Positions 6,365 to 13,567 are shown, counted from the first letter of the stretch. The stretch: 27,861 bases of DNA from 2-02-FULL-48-14 sp964356195 (GCA_964356195.1 CAYHGP010000015.1:1-27861), one strand, 5' to 3'. A program made the numbers and translations. Notes: generated by a model from the sequence alone, not told the origin.

Positions 6365-7228
6365 ATGAAAACCTTGCTCGACGGACGCGTGGTTTCAGAT
6401 TCCCTTCTCACGGAAGTGACGAAAGAAGTCGCTGCGCTCAAAAGCCGGGGTATTTTGCCGAAGCTCGTGGTGCTTGTGGTGGGTGAAAATCCTGCCAGCC
6501 AGGTTTATGTGCGAAAAAAAGAAGAAGCGTGTGCCAAGGTGGGAATTGTGAGCGAAAGAGTTGCGATGCCGGAAACGGTTTCGCAAGAAGAGCTTTTGGC
6601 AAAAATTGATGCGCTGAATAAAGATGCGGCGGTGACGGGAATGATTGTTCAACTCCCCCTCCCCAAGCATATTGAAGAGCCCAAAGTCATTAAAGCCATT
6701 GATCCTTACAAAGATGTGGATGGGTTTCACGCCTACAACGTTGGAAAGATGTTTTTGAGTAAAGATTTTGAGGATTTGTCGCCGTGCACTCCAAAAGGAA
6801 TCATCAAAATTTTAGAGTTTTATAAAATCGATGTGAGCGGGATGGACGCGGTTGTCATTGGAAAAAGTAATATCGTTGGAAAACCAATGACGATGATGCT
6901 TTTGAATCGTGGGGCTACTGTGACGACGTGTCACAGTCGAACAAAAAATTTGTCCAAGTTTACGAAGGATGCTGATTTGATTGTGGTGGCCGTTGGAAAG
7001 CCCAATTTACTCACTGCAGATATGGTAAAAGAAGGTGCAATTGTCATCGATGTGGGGATGAATCGACTCGAGGATGGAAAGTTGGTGGGTGACGTGGATT
7101 TTGAAGGTCTGAAAGACAAAGTTTCAGCCATGACTCCGGTGCCCGGCGGCGTGGGCCCGATGACGGTGGCCTGTCTGCTGGAAAGCACCGTGACAGCGGC
7201 AAAAAAACAAGCTAATCTTACTTTTTAA
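6365..7228 (+). CDS. folD: Methylene-THF dehydrogenase / methenyl-THF cyclohydrolase FolD
   Basis: 287 aa, normal for bifunctional FolD. Seen: SQVYVRKKEEACAKVGI with the catalytic Lys, MIVQLPLPKHI (folate site), KDVDGFHAYNVGKMF, SPCTPKGIIKILEFY, the NADP-binding VVIGKSNIVGKPM, and the C-terminal signature PVPGGVGPMTVACLLE. It interconverts 5,10-methylene-THF, 5,10-methenyl-THF and 10-formyl-THF with NADP(H), feeding thymidylate and purine synthesis. The frame is open upstream (GTG at 6320, ATG at 6341); the ATG at 6365 gives the family N-terminus (MKTLLDGRVVSD). Its position between the tmk-like gene and purF fits a one-carbon/nucleotide operon; purF starts 21 nt downstream. Confidence 0.95.
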   Translation: MKTLLDGRVVSDSLLTEVTKEVAALKSRGILPKLVVLVVGENPASQVYVRKKEEACAKVGIVSERVAMPETVSQEELLAKIDALNKDAAVTGMIVQLPLPKHIEEPKVIKAIDPYKDVDGFHAYNVGKMFLSKDFEDLSPCTPKGIIKILEFYKIDVSGMDAVVIGKSNIVGKPMTMMLLNRGATVTTCHSRTKNLSKFTKDADLIVVAVGKPNLLTADMVKEGAIVIDVGMNRLEDGKLVGDVDFEGLKDKVSAMTPVPGGVGPMTVACLLESTVTAAKKQANLTF

Positions 7229-7249
7229 CATAGCCGTAAACGGCCTGCT

Positions 7250-8728
7250 ATGTGTGGAATCCTCGGCATCCATTCCGGTCACCCGGTCGGGCAAGAATTG
7301 TACGACGGACTCATGATGCTTCAACATCGTGGGCAGGATGCAGCAGGAATGGTGACTTTTGACGGACGCCAGTTGCACATTAAGAAAGGCGATGGATTGG
7401 TGACGGAGGTTTTCAAAGCGGAAGACATGGTTCGTCTGCAAGGAACAACGGGAATGGCGCACGTGCGCTACCCCACCGCAGGGACTTATGACAGTGCCGA
7501 AGCGCAGCCTTTTTATGTGAATGCGCCGTTCGGAATCGCGCTCATTCACAACGGAAATTTAACGAATACGAAGGAACTGCGTAAGGAAGTGGTGGTGAAA
7601 AATCGCCGTCATTTGAATACGATGTCCGACTCGGAAGTTTTGTTGAATGTCATGGCTTATGAAATTGGTCAGCTCAAGGTTAATTCTCTCAAGCCGGAAC
7701 ACGTTTTCAAAGCGATGGAGAAAGTCTACAAACGCGTGAAAGGAGCCTACGCCGTGATTGCGCTGATTGCCGGACAAGGACTGGTGGCGTTTCGCGACCC
7801 CAATGGTATTCGTCCGCTCATGATGGGAAGCCGAAAAACAGATCTTACTACCGACACCATTTTTGCATCGGAAAGTGTGGCCCTTGATGTACTCGGTTAT
7901 GAGCCGGAACGCGACGTGAAGCCCGGCGAAGTGGTTTTTGTGGATATGCAGGGTCAGGTCTACAACAAAATTTGTGCAAAAAAAACGACTTACAACCCCT
8001 GTATCTTTGAATATGTGTACTTTGCGCGCCCCGACTCGATGCTCGATGATATTTCCGTGTACAAGGCTCGCCTTCGCATGGGAGAAAAATTGGCAAAGAA
8101 AATTAAAGCCGCCAAAATTAAAATCGACGTGGTGATTCCGGTTCCGAGTACCTCACGACACTCCGCCGTTCCCCTCGCCTATGAACTGGGTGTGAAATAC
8201 CGGGAGGGTTTGGTGAAAAATCGTTACGTGGGACGCACTTTTATTATGCCGGGGCAAAGCAATCGTCAAAGTTCCATTCGTCGAAAATTGAATCCTATTC
8301 GTTTGGAAATTGAGGGCAAGAATGTGCTGCTGGTGGACGACTCTATTGTGCGTGGAAATACCTCTCGAAAAATTGTAGAGATGGTGCGTGAAATGGGTGC
8401 CAAGAAAGTTTATTTTGCATCGTGTGCGGCGCCTTTGCGTCATCCTTGCGTGTATGGAATTGATATGCCGAGCCGCAAGGAATTTGTGGCGAATTCTTTG
8501 ACGGTGGAAGAGACGGCAAAAGCCATTGGCGCGGACGGTTTGTTTTACCAAGATTTGAAGGATTTGGCGGATGCGGTTCGCGAAGGAAATCCGAATATCA
8601 AAAAGTTTTGTATGGCTTGTTTCGACGGGAAATATCCTACTGCCGACGTAACGGAAGAAGTGCTGCGAGCGGCGGAAGAAAATCGCGGAGCCGTACACAT
8701 TGAATCTGAAAAAATCCCTCTCATATGA
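7250..8728 (+). CDS. purF: Amidophosphoribosyltransferase PurF, Fe-S type, no propeptide
   Basis: 492 aa. It catalyses the committed step of purine synthesis: PRPP + Gln to phosphoribosylamine. The N-terminal Ntn glutaminase domain starts MCGILGIHSG, so Cys2 becomes the nucleophile after Met removal. GMAHVRYPTAG and LIHNGNLTN are further glutaminase motifs. The phosphoribosyltransferase domain has the PRPP loop VLLVDDSIVRGNTSRKIV (about 359-376). Cys251 (NPCIFEY), Cys400 (HPCVYG), Cys454 and Cys457 (FCMAC) fall where the Bacillus subtilis enzyme binds its [4Fe-4S] cluster. The B. subtilis enzyme also has an 11-residue propeptide; here TAA (the folD stop) lies seven codons upstream in frame with no other start, so there is none. 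The purD start overlaps the stop (ATGA). Confidence 0.97.
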   Translation: MCGILGIHSGHPVGQELYDGLMMLQHRGQDAAGMVTFDGRQLHIKKGDGLVTEVFKAEDMVRLQGTTGMAHVRYPTAGTYDSAEAQPFYVNAPFGIALIHNGNLTNTKELRKEVVVKNRRHLNTMSDSEVLLNVMAYEIGQLKVNSLKPEHVFKAMEKVYKRVKGAYAVIALIAGQGLVAFRDPNGIRPLMMGSRKTDLTTDTIFASESVALDVLGYEPERDVKPGEVVFVDMQGQVYNKICAKKTTYNPCIFEYVYFARPDSMLDDISVYKARLRMGEKLAKKIKAAKIKIDVVIPVPSTSRHSAVPLAYELGVKYREGLVKNRYVGRTFIMPGQSNRQSSIRRKLNPIRLEIEGKNVLLVDDSIVRGNTSRKIVEMVREMGAKKVYFASCAAPLRHPCVYGIDMPSRKEFVANSLTVEETAKAIGADGLFYQDLKDLADAVREGNPNIKKFCMACFDGKYPTADVTEEVLRAAEENRGAVHIESEKIPLI

Positions 8729-10038
8729 AACGTGTCCTTTTGATCGGGAACGGAGCCCGCGAACACGTGATTGCCGAAACCTTGAAACGAAGTCCGCATG
8801 GCTGTGAGCTGGGAGTTTTTGCGAATGCAAATAATCCGGGTATTCATGCTTTGGCTGAGGCTTATCACGTAGCGAAATCGCTGATGGACTTTGAGGCGCT
8901 GCGAACTTTTGCAGCCGCGTTCAAGCCTGATTTTTGTTTCATCGGGCCGGATGATCCCGTGGTGGCAGGTGTCGCTGATGTGCTGAAAGAAATCGGCATT
9001 TTGAGTGTGGGTCCGCTGAAAACTTTGGCTCGCTTGGAAGGCTCAAAATCGTTCACGCGCGATTTGGTAGCAAAGTATGGAATTGCAGGAAATCCAAAAT
9101 TTCGAGTGTTTACGGTGAAGGAAGGAATGTCCGAATTTATGAAGGAACTGGGCGAATATGTGGTGAAAGCCGATGGGCTCATGGGTGGGAAAGGGGTGCA
9201 GCTTTCCGGCGAACATTTGAAAACGATTGAGGAAGGAATTGCCTTTGCGCAGACCGCTATTGAAAAATTTGGTCGCGTCGTGATTGAGGAGAAATTTGTG
9301 GGCGAAGAATTTTCTTTGATGAGTTTTGTGGACGGCGCCCACGTGGTGGATATGCCGGCGGTTCAGGATCACAAACGAGCTTACGAAGGGGACACTGGTC
9401 CGAACACCGGCGGAATGGGAACTTATGGCGACGCGAACCATTCCCTTCCCTTTTTGCAGCCGGGCGATTTGGAAGCGGCTCATGCCATCACCGTGGCCGT
9501 GGCAAAAGCGCTGTATGAAGAAACCGGCGAGTACTACAAGGGAATTATGTACGGCGGATTTATGGCCGTTAAGGATGGAGTCCGTTTGATTGAATACAAT
9601 GCACGTTTCGGAGACCCAGAAGCCATGAATGTTTTGCCTCTTTTGAAGACGGATTTTGTGGCGGTGTGTGAGGCTATTATTGCCGGGACTTTAGACAGAT
9701 TGCCGATTGAATTTGAAAAGAAGGCTACGGTGGTAAAATACGTGGTTCCCGAAGGCTATCCGGTTTCGCCACGAAAGGGTGAGAAGATTGAAGTGGGTGC
9801 TGTGCCGGAAGGTGTTAAAGTTTACTATGCGTCCGTGGATGCTCGTGAGGATGGGTTGTATTTGTCCGGTTCACGTGCCGTGGCCTTTGTGGGCATTGGA
9901 GTTTCTTTAGCGGAAGCTGAGGCGGCTGCACAAAGCGCCGTGAGCAGCGTAAAAGGGCCGGTGTTCTTCCGCAAAGACATCGGAACGGCGGAGCTCATTC
10001 AAAAGAGAGTGGAGCACATGAAAGTGGTGCGAGGATAG
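8725..10038 (+). CDS. purD: Phosphoribosylamine-glycine ligase PurD
   Basis: 437 aa, normal for monofunctional GARS. It joins phosphoribosylamine to glycine using ATP, the step straight after PurF. It starts MKRVLLIGNGAREHVIAETL (N-domain with GNGAREH). The ATP-grasp region shows VVKADGLMGGKGVQLS, VIEEKFVGEEFSLMSFVDG and the signature GPNTGGMGTYGD. The metal and ADP-binding IEYNARFGDPEAMNVLP follows, then the C-terminal domain. The ATG overlaps the purF stop by 4 nt, so the unstable phosphoribosylamine intermediate is made and used by co-translated enzymes. No other pur genes are in the window. A stem-loop at 10148-10190 may end transcription. Confidence 0.97.
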   Translation: MKRVLLIGNGAREHVIAETLKRSPHGCELGVFANANNPGIHALAEAYHVAKSLMDFEALRTFAAAFKPDFCFIGPDDPVVAGVADVLKEIGILSVGPLKTLARLEGSKSFTRDLVAKYGIAGNPKFRVFTVKEGMSEFMKELGEYVVKADGLMGGKGVQLSGEHLKTIEEGIAFAQTAIEKFGRVVIEEKFVGEEFSLMSFVDGAHVVDMPAVQDHKRAYEGDTGPNTGGMGTYGDANHSLPFLQPGDLEAAHAITVAVAKALYEETGEYYKGIMYGGFMAVKDGVRLIEYNARFGDPEAMNVLPLLKTDFVAVCEAIIAGTLDRLPIEFEKKATVVKYVVPEGYPVSPRKGEKIEVGAVPEGVKVYYASVDAREDGLYLSGSRAVAFVGIGVSLAEAEAAAQSAVSSVKGPVFFRKDIGTAELIQKRVEHMKVVRG

Positions 10039-10147
10039 TGCGAAACTAAGGATTATTTGATTTCTCCCAAGGAAGTTTTTTACAGATCAGAACTCACCGA
10101 TGTCGGTGGTTTTGAACCTGCAAAAATGACGCGGCAACCAACCAATA

Positions 10148-10190
10148 CAAATAAAAGACTTTATGTCACCCAAGGGGAGCCTTTTATTTG
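10148..10190. terminator. Stem-loop between convergent purD and ytxH-like genes
   Basis: CAAATAAAAG (10148-10157) pairs perfectly with CTTTTATTTG (10181-10190) around a 23-nt loop that can pair further (CCC/GGG). The stem is A/T-rich at its base, so either strand ends in a T-rich arm. It sits in the 188-bp gap between two convergent genes, where a bidirectional terminator would be expected. A second small palindrome, CACCGA-TG-TCGGTG, lies at 10095-10108. The rest of the gap shows nothing I can name. Confidence 0.5.
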
Positions 10191-10226
10191 CGATGGTATT
10201 TATAATCAGGGCTGTCGCTCAATAGT

Positions 10227-10700
10227 TCATTTGCCTTTTTTCTTTGAAGCTTTTTTCTTGGCCACAGGAGCTTTCTTTGCAGCTGCTTTTTTTACCGATT
10301 TTTTTGCTCCTTTCTTTGCTGTCTTCCCGGCCAGTTTTTCATCGAGCATGGCCTTTTGTTCTTTCACGTATTTTGAAACGGTATTTTTGAATTCGTCCGC
10401 CTTTTTATTGGCTTTTGCGAGCATGGCGTCAAGTTCTTCGCGCTTCATGTTCACAACGTCAGCGGCTTTATCCTTGGTGTTTTCAAAAAGTTCATGAACC
10501 CCGGGGCTTTTGGCGAAGTCCACTACCATATCTTTCATTTCTTCTCCCATTTCCATCAAGTCATCCAAAAGGGCTTTGGTGTCCCCTTTTGCAATTTTCT
10601 TACGAATATTCTTGCCTTCATCCGGCGCAAAAAGAAGACCGGTAATAGCTCCAGTGATGAGACCGAGTCCTAGCGCAATTTTTCCAGCTTTATTTCCCAT
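10227..10700 (-). CDS. YtxH-like protein with histone H1-like Lys/Ala tail
   Basis: 157 aa. Residues 1-30 (MGNKAGKIALGLGLITGAITGLLFAPDEGKN) match the YtxH/gas-vesicle-GvpP-like N-terminus: a Gly-rich membrane helix ending in the typical 'LFAPxxGxxxR' pattern. Residues 35-115 are amphipathic helix. From about residue 118 the tail is almost only Lys, Ala and Ser (AKKGAKKSVKKAAAKKAPVA and onward), like bacterial histone H1 mimics and other nucleic-acid-binding tails. YtxH proteins are small stress-linked membrane proteins of unclear role. The tail suggests contact with DNA or RNA at the membrane, which is inference. It has a good promoter (TTGACA/TAAAGT) and follows the double-hairpin region downstream of maf. 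Confidence 0.8.
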   Translation of the reverse strand: MGNKAGKIALGLGLITGAITGLLFAPDEGKNIRKKIAKGDTKALLDDLMEMGEEMKDMVVDFAKSPGVHELFENTKDKAADVVNMKREELDAMLAKANKKADEFKNTVSKYVKEQKAMLDEKLAGKTAKKGAKKSVKKAAAKKAPVAKKKASKKKGK

Positions 10701-10726
10701 GGCGTTGGGTTAGTTGATGTGAGCTT

Positions 10727-10756
10727 ACTTTACGTCGCTAAGGAGGTGAATGTCAA
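10727..10756 (-). promoter_or_regulatory. Promoter of the YtxH-like gene
   Basis: Minus strand: a perfect TTGACA (10751-10756), 18-bp spacer, TAAAGT (10727-10732), giving a leader of about 20 nt before the ATG at 10700. The -35 box lies 2 bp from the left outer arm of the inverted-repeat structure (10759), so folding of that DNA could affect this promoter. Confidence 0.55.
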
Positions 10757-10767
10757 ACATGTGAATC

Positions 10768-10916
10768 TTGAAACTCCAAACCTAAGAAGAGAAGTCCTTG
10801 TGTTTTCCGCTCAGCATGGAGCGCTCCGAGAAAGTTCATGAACTTTCTCTTCGCTTCCTTTCATGTTTAATGCTTCCCGGAAAACACAAGGACTTCTCTC
10901 GGTTATGGAATTTCAA
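10768..10916. repeat. Long hairpin unit 1
   Basis: Perfect 22-bp inner arms 10788-10809 and 10878-10899 enclose 68 bp. Outside them AACC/GGTT (10779-10782, 10901-10904) and an 11-bp stem with one mismatch (10768-10778 with 10906-10916) extend the pairing. That mismatch is a G.U wobble in minus-strand RNA. Inside the loop lies a perfect 22-bp palindrome (10828-10849, centred on TTCATGAA) and a small CGCTC/GAGCG stem (10808-10823), which competes with the end of the main stem. The result is a branched, cruciform-like structure. Confidence 0.85.
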
Positions 10917-11053
10917 ACTTCCTTTCCGTTTGGTTCTTTCTCATTTTTCTGAAGCGTAAAGTTGAGGAAGAATGGAGGAGGATCATGTATCCGAGTTCCT
11001 TCGCTCCCAGCTTCAGAAAAATGAGAAAGAACCTTAGAGGGAAAAGAGAGTTT
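10915..11053. repeat. Long hairpin unit 2
   Basis: Perfect 24-bp arms 10932-10955 and 11010-11033 enclose a 54-bp loop containing GGAT-CATGT-ATCC. An outer imperfect stem (10915-10927 with 11040-11053, one gap and one mismatch) reaches into the last maf codons. The right arm ends exactly at the maf stop codon (11034-11036). Architecture and length match unit 1, and the loops share short words (CTTCGCT, TCATG), suggesting diverged copies of one element. Confidence 0.85.
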
Positions 11054-11621
11054 CAAGATTCACATCAAACTCCTTAAGCATGAGGTTGAGGCGGTAGAGT
11101 GGAAGACCCACGACATTGAAGTAATCGCCGTCGATTTTTTGAATAAAAAGTGAGCCCTTGCCTTGCACGGCGTAAGAGGCCGCTTTGTCCATGGGTTCAC
11201 CGGTGGCAATGTAGGTGCGAATTTCGTCTTCTGTGAGCGGAAGAAAGGTGACGTCCGTGCTTTCGACGTGTGTGACTTTTTTATTCCCTTGAAGAAGGCA
11301 AAGCCCTGTCAGCACGGTGTGCGTATTCCCTTGAAGAAGGGTGAGCATACGGAAAGCATCGGCTTCATCGTGAGGTTTTTCGAGGACTTGTCCCTTAAAA
11401 AAACCAATGGTGTCCACTCCCAAAACCAATTCACCGAAGTGGCGAGTGGCCACCTCTTCGGCCTTCCCGATGGCATTTTCAAGAACCAAGTCCTCTGGTG
11501 AACGATTTTCAGGTGAGACCTCTTGAAATCCGTGAGCGGGGTCCACTTCAAAAGCAATTCCCAGAGACTGGAGCAGTTCGCGACGTCGGGGACTCTGAGA
11601 AGCCAGGTAAAGCTTATTCAT
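11034..11621 (-). CDS. maf: Maf family nucleoside triphosphate pyrophosphatase
   Basis: 195 aa, normal for Maf/YhdE. It starts MNKLYLASQSPRRRELLQSL, with the S-RR-EL substrate loop. It continues with LVLGVDTIGF (the catalytic Asp of the GVDT/ADT motif), KPHDEADAFRML, HTVLTGLCLL, and the C-terminal motif MDKAASYAVQGKGSLFIQKI followed by GDYFNVVGLPLYRL. Members hydrolyse non-canonical or pyrimidine NTPs to NMPs (house-cleaning) and were first linked to septum formation. The DKA.SYA.QG version resembles the dTTP/UTP-type branch, but specificity is inferred. The gene starts 3 nt after the SLH gene stop, so the two are co-transcribed. Its 3' end forms one arm of the inverted repeats described downstream. 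Confidence 0.93.
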   Translation of the reverse strand: MNKLYLASQSPRRRELLQSLGIAFEVDPAHGFQEVSPENRSPEDLVLENAIGKAEEVATRHFGELVLGVDTIGFFKGQVLEKPHDEADAFRMLTLLQGNTHTVLTGLCLLQGNKKVTHVESTDVTFLPLTEDEIRTYIATGEPMDKAASYAVQGKGSLFIQKIDGDYFNVVGLPLYRLNLMLKEFDVNLETLFSL

Positions 11622-11624
11622 AGT

Positions 11625-12464
11625 TTAAAGGTTTTCCCAAAAACCTTCTAAATCTTCACCCGTCATTGCTTCTGCAAGGCCCTCAATGAGGCGGATCGTC
11701 GTTGCAAAAGTAAAATAGCTTTTACCCACAATGGATGCAAGTTCGCATCGAGTCACGTTGGCATTGGGCTGAAAAGTACCGTCTTCATAACCCTCCACCA
11801 ATGAGCCTCGACTGAAAAAATCTACGTATGGGTAAAACCAGTCTTCGGAGTCCACGTCGGTAAAACTTTCCGGCTCCGATCCCACCTGAACCATTTCAGA
11901 ATAATTTTCACTACCAAAATAATCCTCCCCCATGAAACCCGTGCTCTCATACATTAATGAGGCGAGGATTTTCACCGTTTCTGCGCGAGTGACGTTGCCA
12001 TCAGGTCTAAAGGTTCCATCCGAATACCCATTTATGACTCCAAGACTCACCAAGTTATTGAGGTAAGTTTCATACCAAGCGTCCGCTTCTACATCGTCAA
12101 ATCCGAGGTCTCCACTTTGTTCTTGTTCCGGAATCCTAAAGAGGACTGAGATTATTTTCACGGCTTCCGCTCGGCTGGCCGGTTCAGCACAAGAGTAAAG
12201 ACCTGCATCATCGTCAATTGCTCCTGAAGTAATAAGGGGTGCATTACTACCCAGATAAGGGAAAGCCCAGTGATCCGAGGGAACATCTGAAAAAACAAGG
12301 TCTCCACCCATCTCGCTTTCGTATAGCTGCTCCATTGCATCCTCATCATCCAGATCCACTCCATCAATTGTGATATTCACTTCTGACTCCACCGCAGAAG
12401 CGGAAGGCACGAGCATAAGGGCTAGGACGAGGCACTCGAGAACTAAACGGGGATAAGTTTTCAT
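11625..12464 (-). CDS. SLH-domain surface protein (three repeats)
   Basis: 279 aa. The ATG at 12464 is chosen because it gives a clean signal peptide (MKTYPRLVLECLVLALMLVPSASA) and is preceded by an AAAGGA Shine-Dalgarno motif; the open frame extends to 12515. Three SLH repeats follow. They start at VFSDVPSDHWAFPYL, at FDDVEADAWYETYL with INGYSDGTFRPDGNVTRAE, and at FTDVDSEDWFYPYVDFF with VEGYEDGTFQPNANVTR. There is no other domain, so the whole mature protein is an SLH module plus an acidic N-terminal segment. SLH trimers bind cell-wall polysaccharide and anchor surface proteins. The overlapping divergent promoter is shared with rpsT. Confidence 0.88.
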   Translation of the reverse strand: MKTYPRLVLECLVLALMLVPSASAVESEVNITIDGVDLDDEDAMEQLYESEMGGDLVFSDVPSDHWAFPYLGSNAPLITSGAIDDDAGLYSCAEPASRAEAVKIISVLFRIPEQEQSGDLGFDDVEADAWYETYLNNLVSLGVINGYSDGTFRPDGNVTRAETVKILASLMYESTGFMGEDYFGSENYSEMVQVGSEPESFTDVDSEDWFYPYVDFFSRGSLVEGYEDGTFQPNANVTRCELASIVGKSYFTFATTIRLIEGLAEAMTGEDLEGFWENL

Positions 12465-12476
12465 TGTTTTTTTCCT

Positions 12477-12505
12477 TTGACAAGATAAGATTTCGCCTCT
12501 ATATT
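12477..12505 (+). promoter_or_regulatory. rpsT promoter
   Basis: A perfect TTGACA (12477-12482), 17-bp spacer, TATATT (12500-12505). RNA would start near 12512, giving a 27-nt leader with AAAGG just before the ATG at 12539. It overlaps the divergent promoter of the SLH gene. Confidence 0.75.
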
Positions 12506-12530
12506 CTACGGGCATTTTTAAAAACTACAA
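12503..12530 (-). promoter_or_regulatory. Promoter of the SLH-maf operon
   Basis: Minus strand: TTGTAG (12525-12530), 16-bp spacer, TAGAAT (12503-12508). The -10 box shares three bases (12503-12505) with the -10 of the divergent rpsT promoter, so the two cannot be occupied at once. Confidence 0.5.
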
Positions 12531-12538
12531 GCAAAGGT

Positions 12539-12838
12539 ATGCCGATCATCAAATCTGCCAAGAAGAAAGCCAAACAAGCCATTGTCCACCGCGATCGTAA
12601 CTATTTGACCCGTATTGCTCTAAAAAAGGCGATTCGTCTGTTCACCGATGCCGCTAAATCCGGAAACAAGACTGAGGCCGAAAAACTCATTCCTGCGACC
12701 TACAAGATTATTGATACCGCTGCAAAGAAGAAGGTAATCGAGGCCAACACAGCCGCTCGTCGAAAATCCCTTTTGGCTAAGATGATCACAGAAATCGGTA
12801 ATAAGAAGGCTGAAGTGACGAAGAAAAAGAAAGCTTAA
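12539..12838 (+). CDS. rpsT: 30S ribosomal protein S20
   Basis: 99 aa, slightly longer than the usual ~87 because of a Lys-rich tail. It starts MPIIKSAKKKAKQAIVHRDRN, the S20 signature. Basic helices follow (LKKAIRLFTDAAKSGNKTEA, AARRKSLLAKMI), and it ends KKAEVTKKKKA. S20 binds 16S rRNA early in 30S assembly. The start at 12539 is set by the family N-terminus and by AAAGG directly upstream; the open frame reaches back to 12464. It is a single-gene unit with a strong promoter. The last 4 nt overlap the tail of the convergent peptidase gene. Confidence 0.95.
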   Translation: MPIIKSAKKKAKQAIVHRDRNYLTRIALKKAIRLFTDAAKSGNKTEAEKLIPATYKIIDTAAKKKVIEANTAARRKSLLAKMITEIGNKKAEVTKKKKA

Positions 12839-13560
12839 CGAGAAATTACCAAAATTCGTCTTTCCCCATTTAAATCCTGGATGCTCTCCAGGATTTTTTC
12901 GATGCCATAAGAAGTGGCTTTGCCTTTGACGGTCCCGGGATCATTCGCAAGAAAAGTGTCTCCCTCATAAGCATAAACCAAAATCATGTGATGTTCAGGT
13001 CCCGGTTCTCCGTAATGAGGATTGTCTAAAGTCTGACCATTCACTGGGAGAAGCAGGATTTTTCCCTCATCCAAGGCGGCCAAAAGAGTTTCACGGCTGA
13101 GATCGTAGGAAAGTTCGGCTTGTAAGCCAAAGTACTCCTTAAGAATACGTAGATTTTGTAGAATATCCGTGTTTTTAGAGGTACCAAACTGTTCGCCTTC
13201 CCATTCGCCTATCCCAAGCAATTCGTCCGCCACGTCGTCCGCGGTGCCGAGTTCCAGGCCCGTTGCCCATTTTTGCGCCATGAGGATGCAGGCTTCTTCG
13301 GCGTAGTCACTCCAAGGTCGATCCCAGACGCCGTAAGGGGCTTGGCTCGTGAAAGACACGCTTTGAACGATGAGAGGGATGAGTTCTTCGACTTGTATTG
13401 AACTACTTTTTTGTTCGAATATGTCTTCCAAAATCATGGCTTCTACAGCGGTTGATTTGGGCGTGTTCTCATAAAACTGACCGGCCACGAGTCCCCCGTC
13501 GATGAAGGCGACCAGAACCACTAGAGTGAGAGCGAGTTTGTTGGACCAGGCTTGAGACAT
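12835..13560 (-). CDS. Secreted C39-like cysteine peptidase
   Basis: 241 aa. An N-terminal signal anchor (MSQAWSNKLALTLVVLVAFI) precedes an alpha/beta domain with the papain-like triad of the C39-like (C39_2) family: the Cys in YAEEACILMAQKW, the His in PEHHMILVYAYEGD, and the Asp/Asn in FLANDPGT. The segment ETLLAALDEGKILLLPVNG before the His is also typical of this fold. Such proteins act outside the cytoplasm as peptidases or inactive peptide binders; the target is unknown. An alternative ATG lies at 13569 (MNS). I use 13560 because the -10 box (13568-13573) overlaps the upstream ATG. The tail overlaps rpsT by 4 nt. Confidence 0.82.
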   Translation of the reverse strand: MSQAWSNKLALTLVVLVAFIDGGLVAGQFYENTPKSTAVEAMILEDIFEQKSSSIQVEELIPLIVQSVSFTSQAPYGVWDRPWSDYAEEACILMAQKWATGLELGTADDVADELLGIGEWEGEQFGTSKNTDILQNLRILKEYFGLQAELSYDLSRETLLAALDEGKILLLPVNGQTLDNPHYGEPGPEHHMILVYAYEGDTFLANDPGTVKGKATSYGIEKILESIQDLNGERRILVISR

Positions 13561-13567
13561 AGAGTTC

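Larger units (their letters stand above)
10759..11065. repeat. 18-bp outer inverted repeat enclosing two hairpins
   Basis: ATGTGAATCTTGAAACTC at 10759-10776 is the exact reverse complement of 11048-11065. The right arm is the coding sequence for the last residues of maf (DVNLET). The left arm is thus an inverted copy of the maf 3' end placed beyond the hairpins. The stretch fills the 333-bp gap between maf and the YtxH-like gene, and no coding sequence is seen in it. The left arm can also pair with 10906-10916, so two mutually exclusive folds exist. Confidence 0.85.

Noticed and set aside
10057..10497. Plus-strand open frame of 146 codons after purD
   Set aside because: Most of it is antisense to the Lys/Ala tail of the YtxH-like gene (Phe-rich mirror), and its first part crosses the stem-loop at 10148-10190.
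10741..10750. AGGAGGTGAA as a strong Shine-Dalgarno site for a hidden gene
   Set aside because: The GTG and ATG following it on the plus strand do not open a protein-like frame, and the bases lie in the spacer of the YtxH-like promoter.
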